Assembly: GCF_000014865.1 (NCBI RefSeq)
Contig: NC_008576.1
Location: forward strand, 1,579,501 to 1,643,500
Origin: Magnetococcus marinus MC-1
Lineage (GTDB): Bacteria > Pseudomonadota > Magnetococcia > Magnetococcales > Magnetococcaceae
Direction of reading: 5' to 3'
Length of the DNA stretch: 64,000 nt
In this document: positions 22,609 to 30,275 of the stretch, piece after piece
Numbering within the stretch: position 1 is the stretch's first letter
How the letters are laid out: each line of letters opens with the position of its first letter
Translations under genes and position numbers: made by a program
Notes under the pieces: model-generated
The model's database searches: none
What the model was told of the DNA's origin: nothing
What the model saw: only the letters and a program-made list of their open reading frames with translations

Positions 22609-22731
22609 ATGGGTACATCACTGTTGATGGTTGGGTCACTGATCGCATCATTGATCTTTGGATTGATTGCTGTGGCTATCCTCGGGGTGATGTTACGCAT
22701 GCTGGTTGGCGGAGTAGATGATCATGTCTGA
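22609..22731 (+). CDS. 40-aa transmembrane peptide upstream of endolysin
   Basis: ATG 22609 to TGA 22731, with GGGAGA 7-12 bases upstream. About 25 of the 40 residues form one hydrophobic helix (SLIASLIFGLIAVAILGVML), ending in a short DDHV tail. It overlaps the start of the M15-like endolysin gene by 8 bases, so the two are coupled. It has the position of a holin or pinholin subunit, but the size is small; a role in lysis is inferred. Confidence 0.5.
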   Translation: MGTSLLMVGSLIASLIFGLIAVAILGVMLRMLVGGVDDHV

Positions 22732-23116
22732 ACAAAGTTGGCCCCATTTCAGTCACACAGAGCTTGAATGTCACTGCGGCTGCGGCTCCCAAGAGATGGA
22801 CCCAGAATTTATGGAGCGCCTGGAGGATCTGCGGGGGGCATACGACAAGCCCATGCCCGTCACCAGCGCATACCGTTGTCCCAATCATAACGCCTCCGTT
22901 TCCAAAACTGGCCCCAGCGGTCCCCACACTACCGGGATGGCTGTGGATATTCAGGTTGCCGGTGAGGATGCCCACAAGCTGATGACCTTGGCCCTTTACC
23001 ACGGATTCACAGGGGTGGGCGTTCGGCAAAGAGGCCCTCATCAAGCCCGCTTCCTCCACCTGGATACTCTGGAAGCCGATACCAACCGCCCCCGTCCTAC
23101 GATCTGGAGTTATTAA
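22724..23116 (+). CDS. phage endolysin, peptidase M15A-like (D-Ala-D-Ala carboxypeptidase type)
   Basis: 130 aa from ATG 22724; GGAG lies 9 bases upstream, whereas the ATG at 22718 is too close. Residues about 50-70 (PVTSAYRCPNHNASV, then GPHTTGMAVDIQV) carry the metal-binding His and Asp of M15 peptidases (SxHxxGxAxD), and a third ligand is the His of RFLHLD near 113. Such enzymes cleave peptidoglycan cross-links during phage lysis. No signal peptide, so it should need a holin; small membrane proteins flank it on both sides. Confidence 0.88.
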   Translation: MSEQSWPHFSHTELECHCGCGSQEMDPEFMERLEDLRGAYDKPMPVTSAYRCPNHNASVSKTGPSGPHTTGMAVDIQVAGEDAHKLMTLALYHGFTGVGVRQRGPHQARFLHLDTLEADTNRPRPTIWSY

Positions 23117-23118
23117 TC

Positions 23119-23307
23119 ATGCCCATTCAGCAAATGATCAACACCATTCTCAACCGGGTGCGTGAGCCCTCCTCTTGGGGTGGCTTCGCAATCCTACTGG
23201 CCATGTTTGGTCTATCCCAAGAGGAGACCAGCGCTATTACCGAATTGCTGGCTGCTGCTGCTGCTCTTGGGTCGGTGTTTATTTCTGAAAAAGGGGATCG
23301 TTCGTGA
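23119..23307 (+). CDS. small holin-like membrane protein
   Basis: 62 aa. One or two hydrophobic segments (WGGFAILLAMFGL and TELLAAAAALGSVFI) separated by a charged turn, with a charged C-terminus (EKGDRS), as in small class II/III holins. It is directly after the endolysin gene and overlaps the next gene (GTGA). Function is inferred from position and topology only. Confidence 0.6.
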   Translation: MPIQQMINTILNRVREPSSWGGFAILLAMFGLSQEETSAITELLAAAAALGSVFISEKGDRS

Positions 23308-23603
23308 GCCCACAAGAAGTGACGGTTGAACGCCGTCGTGGCCTGGAACGGCATGTCCAGACCGTGTTGACCATGGGTGTCGCTGCACTGATGGCATGGC
23401 AGTTGAGCACCATCGAGCAGATGCGTGTTGAACTCGCTATCCTCAGTGGTCGGGTGGATGCTCTGGCAGCGCGGGTGGACGAGGCGTCCTATGAGCGCTA
23501 TCGGGCCACTGATGCTCACCGCGACTTTGCCCTGCGTGACCAAGCCATCAAGGCGCTGGAGGGGCGGGTGGATCTGGTTGAAGAGATTTGTGACGGCAAA
23601 TAG
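23304..23603 (+). CDS. spanin-like membrane/coiled-coil protein
   Basis: 99 aa from GTG 23304. A single membrane segment near residues 21-36 (VLTMGVAALMAWQL) is followed by a heptad-rich tail (MRVELAILSGRVDALAARVDEA, and again LEGRVDLVEE), resembling inner-membrane spanins of the Rz type. It is the last gene of the lysis cassette and ends at the large gene-free region. No separate Rz1 lipoprotein was seen. Confidence 0.5.
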   Translation: MSPQEVTVERRRGLERHVQTVLTMGVAALMAWQLSTIEQMRVELAILSGRVDALAARVDEASYERYRATDAHRDFALRDQAIKALEGRVDLVEEICDGK

Positions 23604-24307
23604 ATTCTGGATCTCGTAGTCGCCGCTGGCCCGACCATGTAAGCCTCGTTGCACCAATTAACACAGCTTCAGAGAGACTTTTACAAAGTTCTCTTAGTTC
23701 TCCTTACCCGTATATGCCCAGCAAGAGTAGCACAGTACAGAAAAGATAGATGCCCAAGTCGATAGTTAAGGAGTAGCGAAGTTGCACCATGGCGCTTGAC
23801 CCTTAAACATTAACAGCTTCTTACAGTTGACCAAATAGAGTTCGGATCCCGCGAACGCCGTGACTCTGACCACGGAAGCCCCATCTGTTTTACTGGACCT
23901 GAGGATTGATAGAAGGCGGTGGCAAAACTGAATGTGGGTTGAGGTGAAATGCCTTCTCACCAATCCAGATTATAATAAACAGGTCCTCCGTTCTTTCCAT
24001 ACATGGGCTTGGGTACACAGAGTTCACGCACGCTGCAGGATCCAACCTCGGCTATGTAAACCAGCAAGCGCCGTGGGTCAGGACCGTCAGAGCCCCTTTA
24101 CACGTAATGGATTCAGGGAGGTAGGAGCAGACATCTAGCGGTGCTATGGAGACCCTTCGATTAATGTCCACGCCCAGCCAGCCAACAGTCCCTGTTCCTG
24201 TCGAATTACTCATGTGGGCCTAGGAACGTGGCCTCACGCGCGCTGCAGGGTAAGCTCTATCTAGGTGCGTTGTATTAGCAATACAAGGTTAGAACCAACT
24301 TTTTTTT
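23604..24307 (+). ncRNA. candidate large structured non-coding RNA (about 700 nt) in the prophage
   Basis: No credible reading frame in about 720 bases, but many complementary helices. The nested set near the middle has three coaxial stems: GGACCTG 23896-23902 with CAGGTCC 23981-23987, GGATTG 23904-23909 with CAATCC 23962-23967, and AGAAGGC 23912-23918 with GCCTTCT 23952-23958. Others are AGAGA(g)ACTTT 23672-23682 with AAAGTTCTCT 23686-23695, TTAAGG 23767-23772 with CCTTAA 23802-23807, GTTCG 23841-23845 with CGAAC 23853-23857, and CCGTG 23859-23863 with CACGG 23872-23876. A terminator closes it. Size and prophage location recall the GOLLD and ROOL classes of large RNAs, but I could not match a consensus. 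Boundaries are approximate. Confidence 0.6.
24271..24307 (+). terminator. terminator at the 3' end of the candidate ncRNA
   Basis: TTGTATT (24271-24277), loop AGC and AATACAA (24281-24287) form a perfect 7-base stem. A second short stem follows (GGTT 24288-24291 with AACC 24294-24297), then AAC and seven T (24301-24307). The next gene starts at 24325 and probably has its own initiation. Confidence 0.6.
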
Positions 24308-24324
24308 GAGAAAATTCAGAAGCG

Positions 24325-24924
24325 ATGGATTTAAATATAGAAATTAACAGAGGACAGGTTGATAGGGCTACGACCAACTTAGCCAAACAGGCTTGCTACG
24401 CCACCGCCCTAGCTCTGACCCGCACAGCACAAGATGCTCAAGCAGAGGTACGCCGCCGTCTGCCAGAGCGCTTCACCATCCGCACCGGATGGGTAGCTAA
24501 AGGCATCCGGATCAAACCGGCCAAGAAGAGTGATCTGCAGGCCTCTGTTCGGGTGCTGGATCCTTTCATGGCACTCCAGGAGACCGGTGGGGCCAAACGC
24601 TCCCAATCTGGGGATTCGCTGGCCATCCCATATGGTGCCCGTCCCAATCCCAAGTCCGTGACCCGGCCAGGGAAGTTTCCTGGTGCTCTGCTGAAGAAGC
24701 CCAATCACTTCATCGCGCCCTTGCATGATGATCCCTCTACCCACGCTGTGTGGCGTCGTAGAGGTCGTAAGGGGCGTAAGCTGAAGATGATGTACCGCTT
24801 TGTGGATCGAGTTGAGATCAAGCCCCGCTTTGGATTCATGGATACGGTCAAGGGTGTGGTTGAGTCGCGTTTTCAAAAGAACTTCAACGAAGCCATCACC
24901 GAGGCCATGGCTTCAGCCCATTAA
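24325..24924 (+). CDS. phage structural-type protein (minor tail/head-tail connector-like)
   Basis: 199 aa. Basic, with a compact alpha/beta N-terminus (TALALTRTAQDAQAEVRRRL) and a long helix at the end. The overall pattern (amphipathic helices, many Arg/Lys, FxNxFNEAI) resembles phage minor tail or HK97-gp10-like completion proteins, but the likeness is weak. It is isolated between the ncRNA region and a minus-strand toxin-antitoxin pair. Its stop lies 1 base from the toxin stop (convergent). Function not established. Confidence 0.5.
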   Translation: MDLNIEINRGQVDRATTNLAKQACYATALALTRTAQDAQAEVRRRLPERFTIRTGWVAKGIRIKPAKKSDLQASVRVLDPFMALQETGGAKRSQSGDSLAIPYGARPNPKSVTRPGKFPGALLKKPNHFIAPLHDDPSTHAVWRRRGRKGRKLKMMYRFVDRVEIKPRFGFMDTVKGVVESRFQKNFNEAITEAMASAH

Positions 24925-24925
24925 C

Positions 24926-25234
24926 TTAGCGATCCTCATCCAATATGGCATTCAGATCCCGTTTGGTATGCAGCACACGTTGAATTTCTGCTGGTGAAGG
25001 GTAGGGGTCATAAACGATCACATATTCAAACCCATGGACGACTAAAAACCTCACATCGCGGGAAGTGATATCGGTACGCTCTTGACCCGCGAATGGATAT
25101 TCACCAAGTAGCCGGGTTGCCTTTTTAATAGCCTCTCGTAGCGCTCGAGCAGCCATGGGGTTTTCATTTCCAAGATCTTTGGCGGCCCCTTGAAGATCTC
25201 GCCGTCCTTGAGGAGTAAAAACGGCAGGCTTCAT
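24926..25234 (-). CDS. parE: ParE/RelE-type toxin
   Basis: 102 aa. ParE-superfamily patterns are visible: a helical N-terminus (TPQGRRDLQGAAKDLG), then the beta core DVRFLVVHGFEYVIVYDP and the end VLHTKRDLNAIL. It overlaps the upstream antitoxin gene by 4 bases, the usual order for ParDE (antitoxin first). ParE toxins inhibit gyrase and RelE toxins cut mRNA; the sequence cannot decide between them, though the Parkinson pattern of HxxRD near the end favours ParE. It is a minus-strand insert in the late region, probably a stability module. Confidence 0.82.
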   Translation of the reverse strand: MKPAVFTPQGRRDLQGAAKDLGNENPMAARALREAIKKATRLLGEYPFAGQERTDITSRDVRFLVVHGFEYVIVYDPYPSPAEIQRVLHTKRDLNAILDEDR

Positions 25235-25482
25235 TTTGAAACACGATCAATAATTTCATCCATTTCTTCCAGAACCTGATCTGCCGTATAGGTCCCTTCA
25301 CGTTGGGCCTCTTCTTTAACGGCATCAAGCATGGCATCAAACTTGGTGCGGCGTTCCTCATCCTCTTTAAGGCGACGTAGGGCTTGGCGTACTACCTCGC
25401 TGACGCTATTGAAACGCCCGCTCTCGACACAAGAGCGGGCGAAGGATTCCAGTTCGGGGGTCAAACTAACGTTGGTGGCCAT
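25231..25482 (-). CDS. parD: ParD/CopG-type antitoxin
   Basis: 83 aa from ATG 25482 (GGAGGT 4-9 bases upstream on the minus strand). The first 45 residues show the ribbon-helix-helix pattern of ParD (NVSLTPELESFARSCVESGR, then SVSEVVRQALRRLKEDE). The C-terminal 35 residues are acidic and would wrap the toxin. An inverted repeat lies 13 bases upstream of the start, the usual place for autoregulation. Confidence 0.85.
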   Translation of the reverse strand: MATNVSLTPELESFARSCVESGRFNSVSEVVRQALRRLKEDEERRTKFDAMLDAVKEEAQREGTYTADQVLEEMDEIIDRVSK

Positions 25483-25494
25483 GAACACCTCCTA

Positions 25495-25509
25495 TGTCAA
25501 AGTTTGACA
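25495..25509. promoter_or_regulatory. palindromic operator candidate of the parDE pair
   Basis: TGTCAAAGTTTGACA has perfect 7-base arms around a single G (TGTCAAA / TTTGACA). It sits 13 bases before the antitoxin ATG, where ParD-type ribbon-helix-helix proteins usually bind to repress their own promoter. Confidence 0.6.
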
Positions 25510-25613
25510 CTAGGGTACAAGAAACAGTCTCCAATATCCAGATTCATTCAAGTTCAACCTGATCCAGGCCTCGTAGAGAAATTTACGGGGCATTTTTGTA
25601 TTGGGGGAAGCTC

Positions 25614-26492
25614 ATGAACGAAGAGAAACCAGCACGCAAGGTCTGTAAAAAGTGTGGCAAAGATAAGCCCATTGCTGACTTCCCGTCGCGTTTCTACAAA
25701 GACAAGCAGAAACTTTATATCAGTGGGCATTGTGCTGAGTGTGAGATCGAAAGGTGCAGGCTTAAGAGTAGAAAGCGCACAAAGGTGCAACGGCAGGCAG
25801 AACGGCGCCGGATCAATGAGAACAAAGGCCGACAATATCGTACTATTGACGAGGTCCAGGCAGAAGCATTAGAGCGGCAAGAAGCCAGACATGCCAAACG
25901 GGATGCAACTGAAGCTTGGAACCGCTGGGTATATCAGACAGCTCCAGATTGGTGGTTGAACGCCTTCTATGCGTCGAAAGGTACTCCCTGGTCGGATCAT
26001 CGTTTATCTGTCGCAGATCGATATCGGATTCGCTATCAAAGAGATCCTGAGTTCAAAACCAATGAACGTGTACGTAGTCAGGCTTACAAGCATGACAACC
26101 CAGAGAGAGTATCGCAGTGGAGCGGTGGTCAAAGCCGTGTGATGGATCAACATGACGGCACCATGGAGAAAGGGTCTGCCATGGCATTGCTGAAAGAGTT
26201 TGATGAGTGTCCATACTGCGGTGAGGATTTAATAGCTTCAAATAGCACGCTTGACCATATGGATCCCATTGCAAGTGGTGGTATCCATGGTGTGAGTAAC
26301 TTGGTTGTGGCATGTGACCAGTGCAATAGATCAAAAGGATCCACACCCTTTATGGATTGGGTCGAGACGCTTTCACAACCCTATCGAGATAATGCCTTGA
26401 TGACCTATTGGCAGAAGCAATTGTTGGCCCCTGGAAAAATCGCACGGGACCTGGAATGCCGTAAAATCAATGGGTTCCGCGAGAGCGCTTGA
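25614..26492 (+). CDS. HNH endonuclease near terminase genes
   Basis: 292 aa from ATG 25614. An N-terminal zinc-binding part (CKKCGKDK, then CAECEIERC, residues 11-44) and a very basic region lead to a classical HNH core near 205-245: CPYCGEDL, LDHMDPIASGGIHG and CDQCNRSKGS. HNH proteins next to terminases stimulate cos cleavage in HK97-like and other phages, so a packaging role is likely. It is 92 bases upstream of the small terminase subunit gene. The length is larger than the usual 100-150-aa phage HNH, because of the long N-terminal region. Confidence 0.85.
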   Translation: MNEEKPARKVCKKCGKDKPIADFPSRFYKDKQKLYISGHCAECEIERCRLKSRKRTKVQRQAERRRINENKGRQYRTIDEVQAEALERQEARHAKRDATEAWNRWVYQTAPDWWLNAFYASKGTPWSDHRLSVADRYRIRYQRDPEFKTNERVRSQAYKHDNPERVSQWSGGQSRVMDQHDGTMEKGSAMALLKEFDECPYCGEDLIASNSTLDHMDPIASGGIHGVSNLVVACDQCNRSKGSTPFMDWVETLSQPYRDNALMTYWQKQLLAPGKIARDLECRKINGFRESA

Positions 26493-26518
26493 GTTGCCTA
26501 GCGACAGTAATAAAAACG

Positions 26519-26841
26519 GGTTCGCGGTTCGCACTTAGGTTCGCACCCATCCACCACAGCACTGAGGAATAGATGAGAGCGCAATGGGCGTTTCCATTCG
26601 GCAGTATGCCAAGCTGCGGGGCGTCTCTGATGCCGCTGTACGTAAGGCGATCAAGGCCGGGCGCATTAGCAAGGAGCCGGATGGCACGGTAGATCCGGCC
26701 AAAGCAGACGCGGCCTGGGAACGAAATACCAATCCCGCTCAGCAGCGCGAAATTTCTGCAAATGGGGGTGCGAACCCCAGTGCAAACCAGACTGCGAACC
26801 CTGGGTACGCACCCCCTGCGAACCAACCCCAGAGGTTCGCA
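26519..26841. repeat. GGTTCGCA / TGCGAACC repeats around the terminase small subunit gene
   Basis: Before the gene: GGTTCGCG 26519-26526, GGTTCGCA 26526-26533 and 26538-26545. Inside the gene: TGCGAACC 26769-26776, 26793-26800 and 26817-26824, and GGTTCGCA 26834-26841, plus the variant TGCAAACC 26781-26788. In-gene copies code for a disordered Ala/Asn/Pro linker, where sequence is free to vary. The arrangement recalls the R-sites of lambda cosB bound by the small terminase. Confidence 0.65.
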
Positions 26842-27147
26842 TCCCAAACACCACCGTCACCACCCCTGAAACAGGGCGCACCGGACTACCAGACCAGCCG
26901 GGCCATTCGGGAGGCCTACAGCGCCCGCTTGGTCAAACTGGATTTTGAGGAGCGCTCGGAACAGCTGGTCAGCAGTGATGAGGTGAAGGTGACTGCGTTC
27001 AATCTGGCCCGTCGGGTTCGGGATCGGCTCTTTACCATCCCCCATCGGCTCTCCTCGGTGCTGGCATCTGAAAACGATGCCGGAGCGATTGAGGAAAGGC
27101 TGGATCAGGAACTGAGAAAAGCCCTTGAGGAATTGAAGCATGAATGA
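26584..27147 (+). CDS. terminase small subunit (gpNu1-like)
   Basis: 187 aa. Residues 1-50 form a winged helix of the Nu1 type (SIRQYAKLRGVSDAAVRKAIKAGRI). A linker rich in Ala, Asn and Pro follows (50-100), then a helical C-terminal half (LARRVRDRLFTIPHRLSSVL) typical of small terminase proteins that bind TerL. The small subunit recognises the packaging site; a repeat cluster surrounds its own gene. The large subunit gene is 3.1 kb away, unusual for lambdoid phages where they are adjacent. Overlaps the methyltransferase gene by 8 bases. Confidence 0.82.
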   Translation: MGVSIRQYAKLRGVSDAAVRKAIKAGRISKEPDGTVDPAKADAAWERNTNPAQQREISANGGANPSANQTANPGYAPPANQPQRFASQTPPSPPLKQGAPDYQTSRAIREAYSARLVKLDFEERSEQLVSSDEVKVTAFNLARRVRDRLFTIPHRLSSVLASENDAGAIEERLDQELRKALEELKHE

Positions 27148-28498
27148 GATCCCTGCCATGGCCGAACGGATTGAACTGTGGCCAACGGATCGGCTGTTGC
27201 CCTATGCGGGCAACGCCCGTACCCACAGTGATGAGCAGGTCGCCAAAGTGGCGGCCAGCATGGTGGAGTTTGGCTTTACCAACCCCATCCTGGTGGACGG
27301 TAAGGATGGCATCATTGCCGGTCACTGCCGTCTCTCTGCCGCCCAGCGCATTGGCCTGACACAGGTGCCGGTGGTGGTTCTGGACCATCTCTCCGATGCT
27401 CAGCGCCGTGCCTATATCCTGGCGGACAATAGGCTGGCGCTGGATGGTGGCTGGGATGAGTCGATCCTGGCGGCAGAGCTTGCTCGGCTTCAGGAGGATG
27501 AATTCAATCTCTCCCTGGTGGGATTCACCGATGAAGAGATGCGGGACCTGCTGGACGGCTTTGCAGATGATATGGATGGTGATGGCAGTGGGACTGCTGC
27601 GGGGGCCGATGAGGTGGTTCCTGAGCCTCCAGCCAACCCAGTTTCCAAAACCGGTGATCTGTGGATCCTTGGGGAGCATCGCCTCCTATGCGGTAGCAGC
27701 CTCAATCCCGAGGATGTGATTCGGTTGATGAACGGTGAGCGGGCCATCCTCTTCGCCACGGATCCTCCCTATCTGGTGGATTACGATGGTACCAATCATC
27801 CCGGTTCCAAAGAGAGCCGTAAGCGGGAATCCCTCAATAAGGACTGGTCGGATAGCTACGGCGTGACTTGGGATGACTCCTCCCAAGGGCCTGAGCTCTA
27901 TGAGGGGTTTATCCGTTCCGCTATCGACCATGCCATTGAGCCCAACGCGGCTTGGTACTGCTGGCATGCCTCCAAACGGCAGGCGATGCTGGAAGCGGTA
28001 TGGGAAAAAATGGGGGCCTTTCAGCACCAGCAGATCATCTGGAACAAGGAGAAAGGTGTCCTCACCCGCTCCAAGTACCTGTGGAAGCACGAGCCCTGCT
28101 TGATGGGCTGGATCAAGGGCAACATGCCGCCCAAGATCAACGGCGCCGAGTTCCTTTCCACCGTCTGGGACATTCGTGGGCTCTCCGGTGAGGAGCGACC
28201 TGACCATCCCACGCCCAAACCACTGGACTGTTTCGCCATTCCCATGCGTCAGCATGTGGAACGAGGCGGCCTCTGCTACGAGCCCTTCAGCGGATCTGGT
28301 TCCCAGATCATGGCCGGGGAGATGACAGGGCGGCGGGTGCATGCCATGGAGATCTCACCGGTCTATGTGGATGTGGCGGTAAAGCGATTCATTCAAGCCA
28401 CGGGGAAGATTGTTTATTTGGATGGTTCCGGCGGGAAAAGTTTTGAGGATGTAGCCTTGGAACGGGGTATTGATCTGGAAGCAGAACCGCCCGGCTGA
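27140..28498 (+). CDS. ParB-domain DNA methyltransferase
   Basis: 452 aa. The N-terminal domain (residues 10-115) is ParB/Srx-like (WPTDRLLPYAGNARTHSDEQ, then GIIAGHCRLSAAQRIG). The C-terminal part is an N6-adenine or N4-cytosine amino-methyltransferase: motif IV TDPPYLVDYDG near 208-217 and FxGxG motif I EPFSGSGSQ near 380. The order IV-then-I suggests the beta class. Phage enzymes of this form protect viral DNA or switch packaging genes. It overlaps the small terminase gene and is followed by minus-strand genes; specificity unknown. Confidence 0.88.
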   Translation: MNEIPAMAERIELWPTDRLLPYAGNARTHSDEQVAKVAASMVEFGFTNPILVDGKDGIIAGHCRLSAAQRIGLTQVPVVVLDHLSDAQRRAYILADNRLALDGGWDESILAAELARLQEDEFNLSLVGFTDEEMRDLLDGFADDMDGDGSGTAAGADEVVPEPPANPVSKTGDLWILGEHRLLCGSSLNPEDVIRLMNGERAILFATDPPYLVDYDGTNHPGSKESRKRESLNKDWSDSYGVTWDDSSQGPELYEGFIRSAIDHAIEPNAAWYCWHASKRQAMLEAVWEKMGAFQHQQIIWNKEKGVLTRSKYLWKHEPCLMGWIKGNMPPKINGAEFLSTVWDIRGLSGEERPDHPTPKPLDCFAIPMRQHVERGGLCYEPFSGSGSQIMAGEMTGRRVHAMEISPVYVDVAVKRFIQATGKIVYLDGSGGKSFEDVALERGIDLEAEPPG

Positions 28499-28531
28499 TC
28501 CGGGTTGGCTCTGGTTGGTGGTGATCGTGAT

Positions 28532-28720
28532 TTAGGCTTGAGCGTCTTCTGCTTCAATCTCTTGAAGCATGTCGCTGAGCCAGCCAAGGTCTCCGTTGCG
28601 GCGGTGGATCTCCAAGATCTGCTTGGTCAGGGCGGCCAGCTTCTCAGGAATCTCTGAGTTGTCTTCAACCTCTCGCATGGTGGCGTTCACTTTGGCGTGG
28701 ATGGTGTCAATTTTAGTCAT
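28532..28720 (-). CDS. small helical protein (62 aa)
   Basis: A clear GGAG sits 7 bases before the ATG. The sequence is helical and acidic (MTKIDTIHAKVNATMREVED, then LTKQILEIHRRNGDLGWL). It is the last gene of a minus-strand group (30181 to 28532) between the small and large terminase genes. No family recognised; the start and frame look real. Confidence 0.55.
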   Translation of the reverse strand: MTKIDTIHAKVNATMREVEDNSEIPEKLAALTKQILEIHRRNGDLGWLSDMLQEIEAEDAQA

Positions 28721-28819
28721 GGTGCTTCTCCAAGTTGTTGTTTTCTCTTGGATTACACTATCGCTCTAATCGCAGCTATCATCAACTTAAACAGAGCAAA
28801 ATCAGTCGGTTAATCGTCG

Positions 28820-29521
28820 TTATTCCGTGATGCGGTAGGTGGTGATTCCATCGACCTTTGCGCGGGTGACGTTGAGCCCCAGCTTTTTCTTCAGAGTGCC
28901 GGAGATCGCGCCCCTAATTGTGTTGGAACCCCATCCAGTCTCTTCAGTGATTTGATCCAAGGTAGCTCCTTGGGGGCGCTTCATCATCTCGATCATGGTG
29001 GCCTGCTTGGAATTCGCCCTGGTCCCTCTGGATCGGGGCGTTTTGCGTTGTGCTGCTTCAATTCCAGCCTGGAAGGCCGCTTCCAAGGCGCTCTGGACGC
29101 CCCAGACGCTGACGTTATGGAAGTCGAGGCTGTCAGAGTTTCTGGTCTCGAGCGTGTCAATAAAAAGGTGATCCAGGGCGATCCTGGTGAAAATCCCAGC
29201 CTCGGGATCATCCGGGGTCTCTGTTTCCTCGGGCTTCTCTCCTGCTGTTTCCTCAGTCATGGTGTCGATGATCTGGTTCTCGACGGGAGGTAGGGCAGGA
29301 GGCTCCTGGCCAATAACTTGGTATGCGGCGCTGGTAAGGACCCAGTTGGGGTAGGGTGGGTTGATGCTTACGTTCTCGATCAAGCCTTTGGCTTCAAGGG
29401 CGTTGATCACCTTTACCGATGCGCCCCCTTTGATCCGTTCTGGTAAAGGGTTGATCGACCCGTCTGGGCGCTGGGCAGCGGCTTTAAGAATGGTCTGTTG
29501 AGTATGAGTGAGGTTAATCAT
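28820..29521 (-). CDS. DUF3489 protein
   Basis: 233 aa from ATG 29521, which has AGGAG 6 bases upstream; the longer frame to 29695 overlaps the neighbour and is unlikely. The C-terminus (residues about 160-230) carries the DUF3489 pattern: SKQATMIEMMKRPQGATLDQ, then GWGSNTIRGAISGTLKKKLG, a winged-helix-like fold ending in GITTYRI. The N-terminus (LTHTQQTILKAAAQRPDGSI) is repeated in the neighbouring gene. DUF3489 is common in prophages and plasmids of alphaproteobacteria; function unknown, probably DNA-binding. Confidence 0.75.
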   Translation of the reverse strand: MINLTHTQQTILKAAAQRPDGSINPLPERIKGGASVKVINALEAKGLIENVSINPPYPNWVLTSAAYQVIGQEPPALPPVENQIIDTMTEETAGEKPEETETPDDPEAGIFTRIALDHLFIDTLETRNSDSLDFHNVSVWGVQSALEAAFQAGIEAAQRKTPRSRGTRANSKQATMIEMMKRPQGATLDQITEETGWGSNTIRGAISGTLKKKLGLNVTRAKVDGITTYRITE

Positions 29522-29573
29522 CTCTCTTCTCCTGTTTGTTTTGGCCTGGTTTGTCGCTGAAGACCACTTCTTC

Positions 29574-29957
29574 TCATCGAGTGGGGTGCTGGATCGCATG
29601 CACGGCGTCGTCAATCCAGCTTTTATAGCTTCTGTTTGCCATTCTCTTGGCCAGATGGTCGGTAATGGCTTCAGGGGTAGTTGGCCCGCCCTCAATGAAG
29701 CTTAGGTCATCGGCAAGGTGGCGTCCGAAAACGCTGTCCAGAAGGTCTCTGGTATCCTGTGCATCGAGATTGTAGCTGTTTGCAAAGAAGTGGCTGGCGG
29801 CCAGCCAAGTCATCTCTTGGTCATAGCCGTTATGTCTGGATGTCCCCCAGAATCCCCAGCTTGGATTGTTGGTAGGTAGAGGCATGATCTGGAGATTGTC
29901 CCGGTTGGCAGCGGTCTTAAGGATGGTCCGTTGGGTCGGGCTCAGTTGGATGGTCAT
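29574..29957 (-). CDS. paralogue of the DUF3489 N-terminus
   Basis: 127 aa from ATG 29957 (CGGAG upstream). Residues 1-20 (LSPTQRTILKTAANRDNLQI) resemble the first residues of the DUF3489 protein at 28820-29521 (LTHTQQTILKAAAQRPDGSI). The rest is different: a Trp-rich middle (SWGFWGTS) and a helical end. A duplication that kept the N-terminal domain and exchanged the C-terminal part is likely. Function unknown. Confidence 0.6.
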   Translation of the reverse strand: MTIQLSPTQRTILKTAANRDNLQIMPLPTNNPSWGFWGTSRHNGYDQEMTWLAASHFFANSYNLDAQDTRDLLDSVFGRHLADDLSFIEGGPTTPEAITDHLAKRMANRSYKSWIDDAVHAIQHPTR

Positions 29958-29983
29958 GTTCGTTCTCCGTTGTGAGGTTGGTC

Positions 29984-30181
29984 TCAAAGCCGGTTGTCGC
30001 CAATGTGGGGCAGCAGGTCCCCGTCGTTACCGGTGAAGTATTCGATCCCTTCAAAAGCCTCTGGCTGGTCGATGATCACTCCGCCGGTGACGCTGAGGGC
30101 GACTCCATACTTGCGGGTGAGTTCTGCCAGCTCTTTGGCGAAGGCTTCAAGGCGTTGTTCCTGGTTCAGTTTCTCGTTCAT
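29984..30181 (-). CDS. small protein of the minus-strand prophage insert (65 aa)
   Basis: Starts at ATG 30181, AGGAG 7 bases upstream. Sequence begins MNEKLNQEQRLEAFAKELAE, a helix, then a short beta pattern (GVALSVTGGVII). First gene of the minus-strand group of four; divergent from the large terminase gene, with the 95-base gap 30182-30275 likely holding promoters in both directions. No known family. Confidence 0.5.
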   Translation of the reverse strand: MNEKLNQEQRLEAFAKELAELTRKYGVALSVTGGVIIDQPEAFEGIEYFTGNDGDLLPHIGDNRL

Positions 30182-30275
30182 TTTCAAGCTCCTGGACGTT
30201 TGCTTCGTTGGATCTATATAGCCATACCATCGACGTCTCTATCCAGGTAAAAATGATGTAATTTCAACAAATAAG

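Noticed and set aside
23932-24138. 68-aa frame inside the ncRNA region
   Set aside because: Weak start, irregular composition, and it cuts across the complementary stems that explain the region better.
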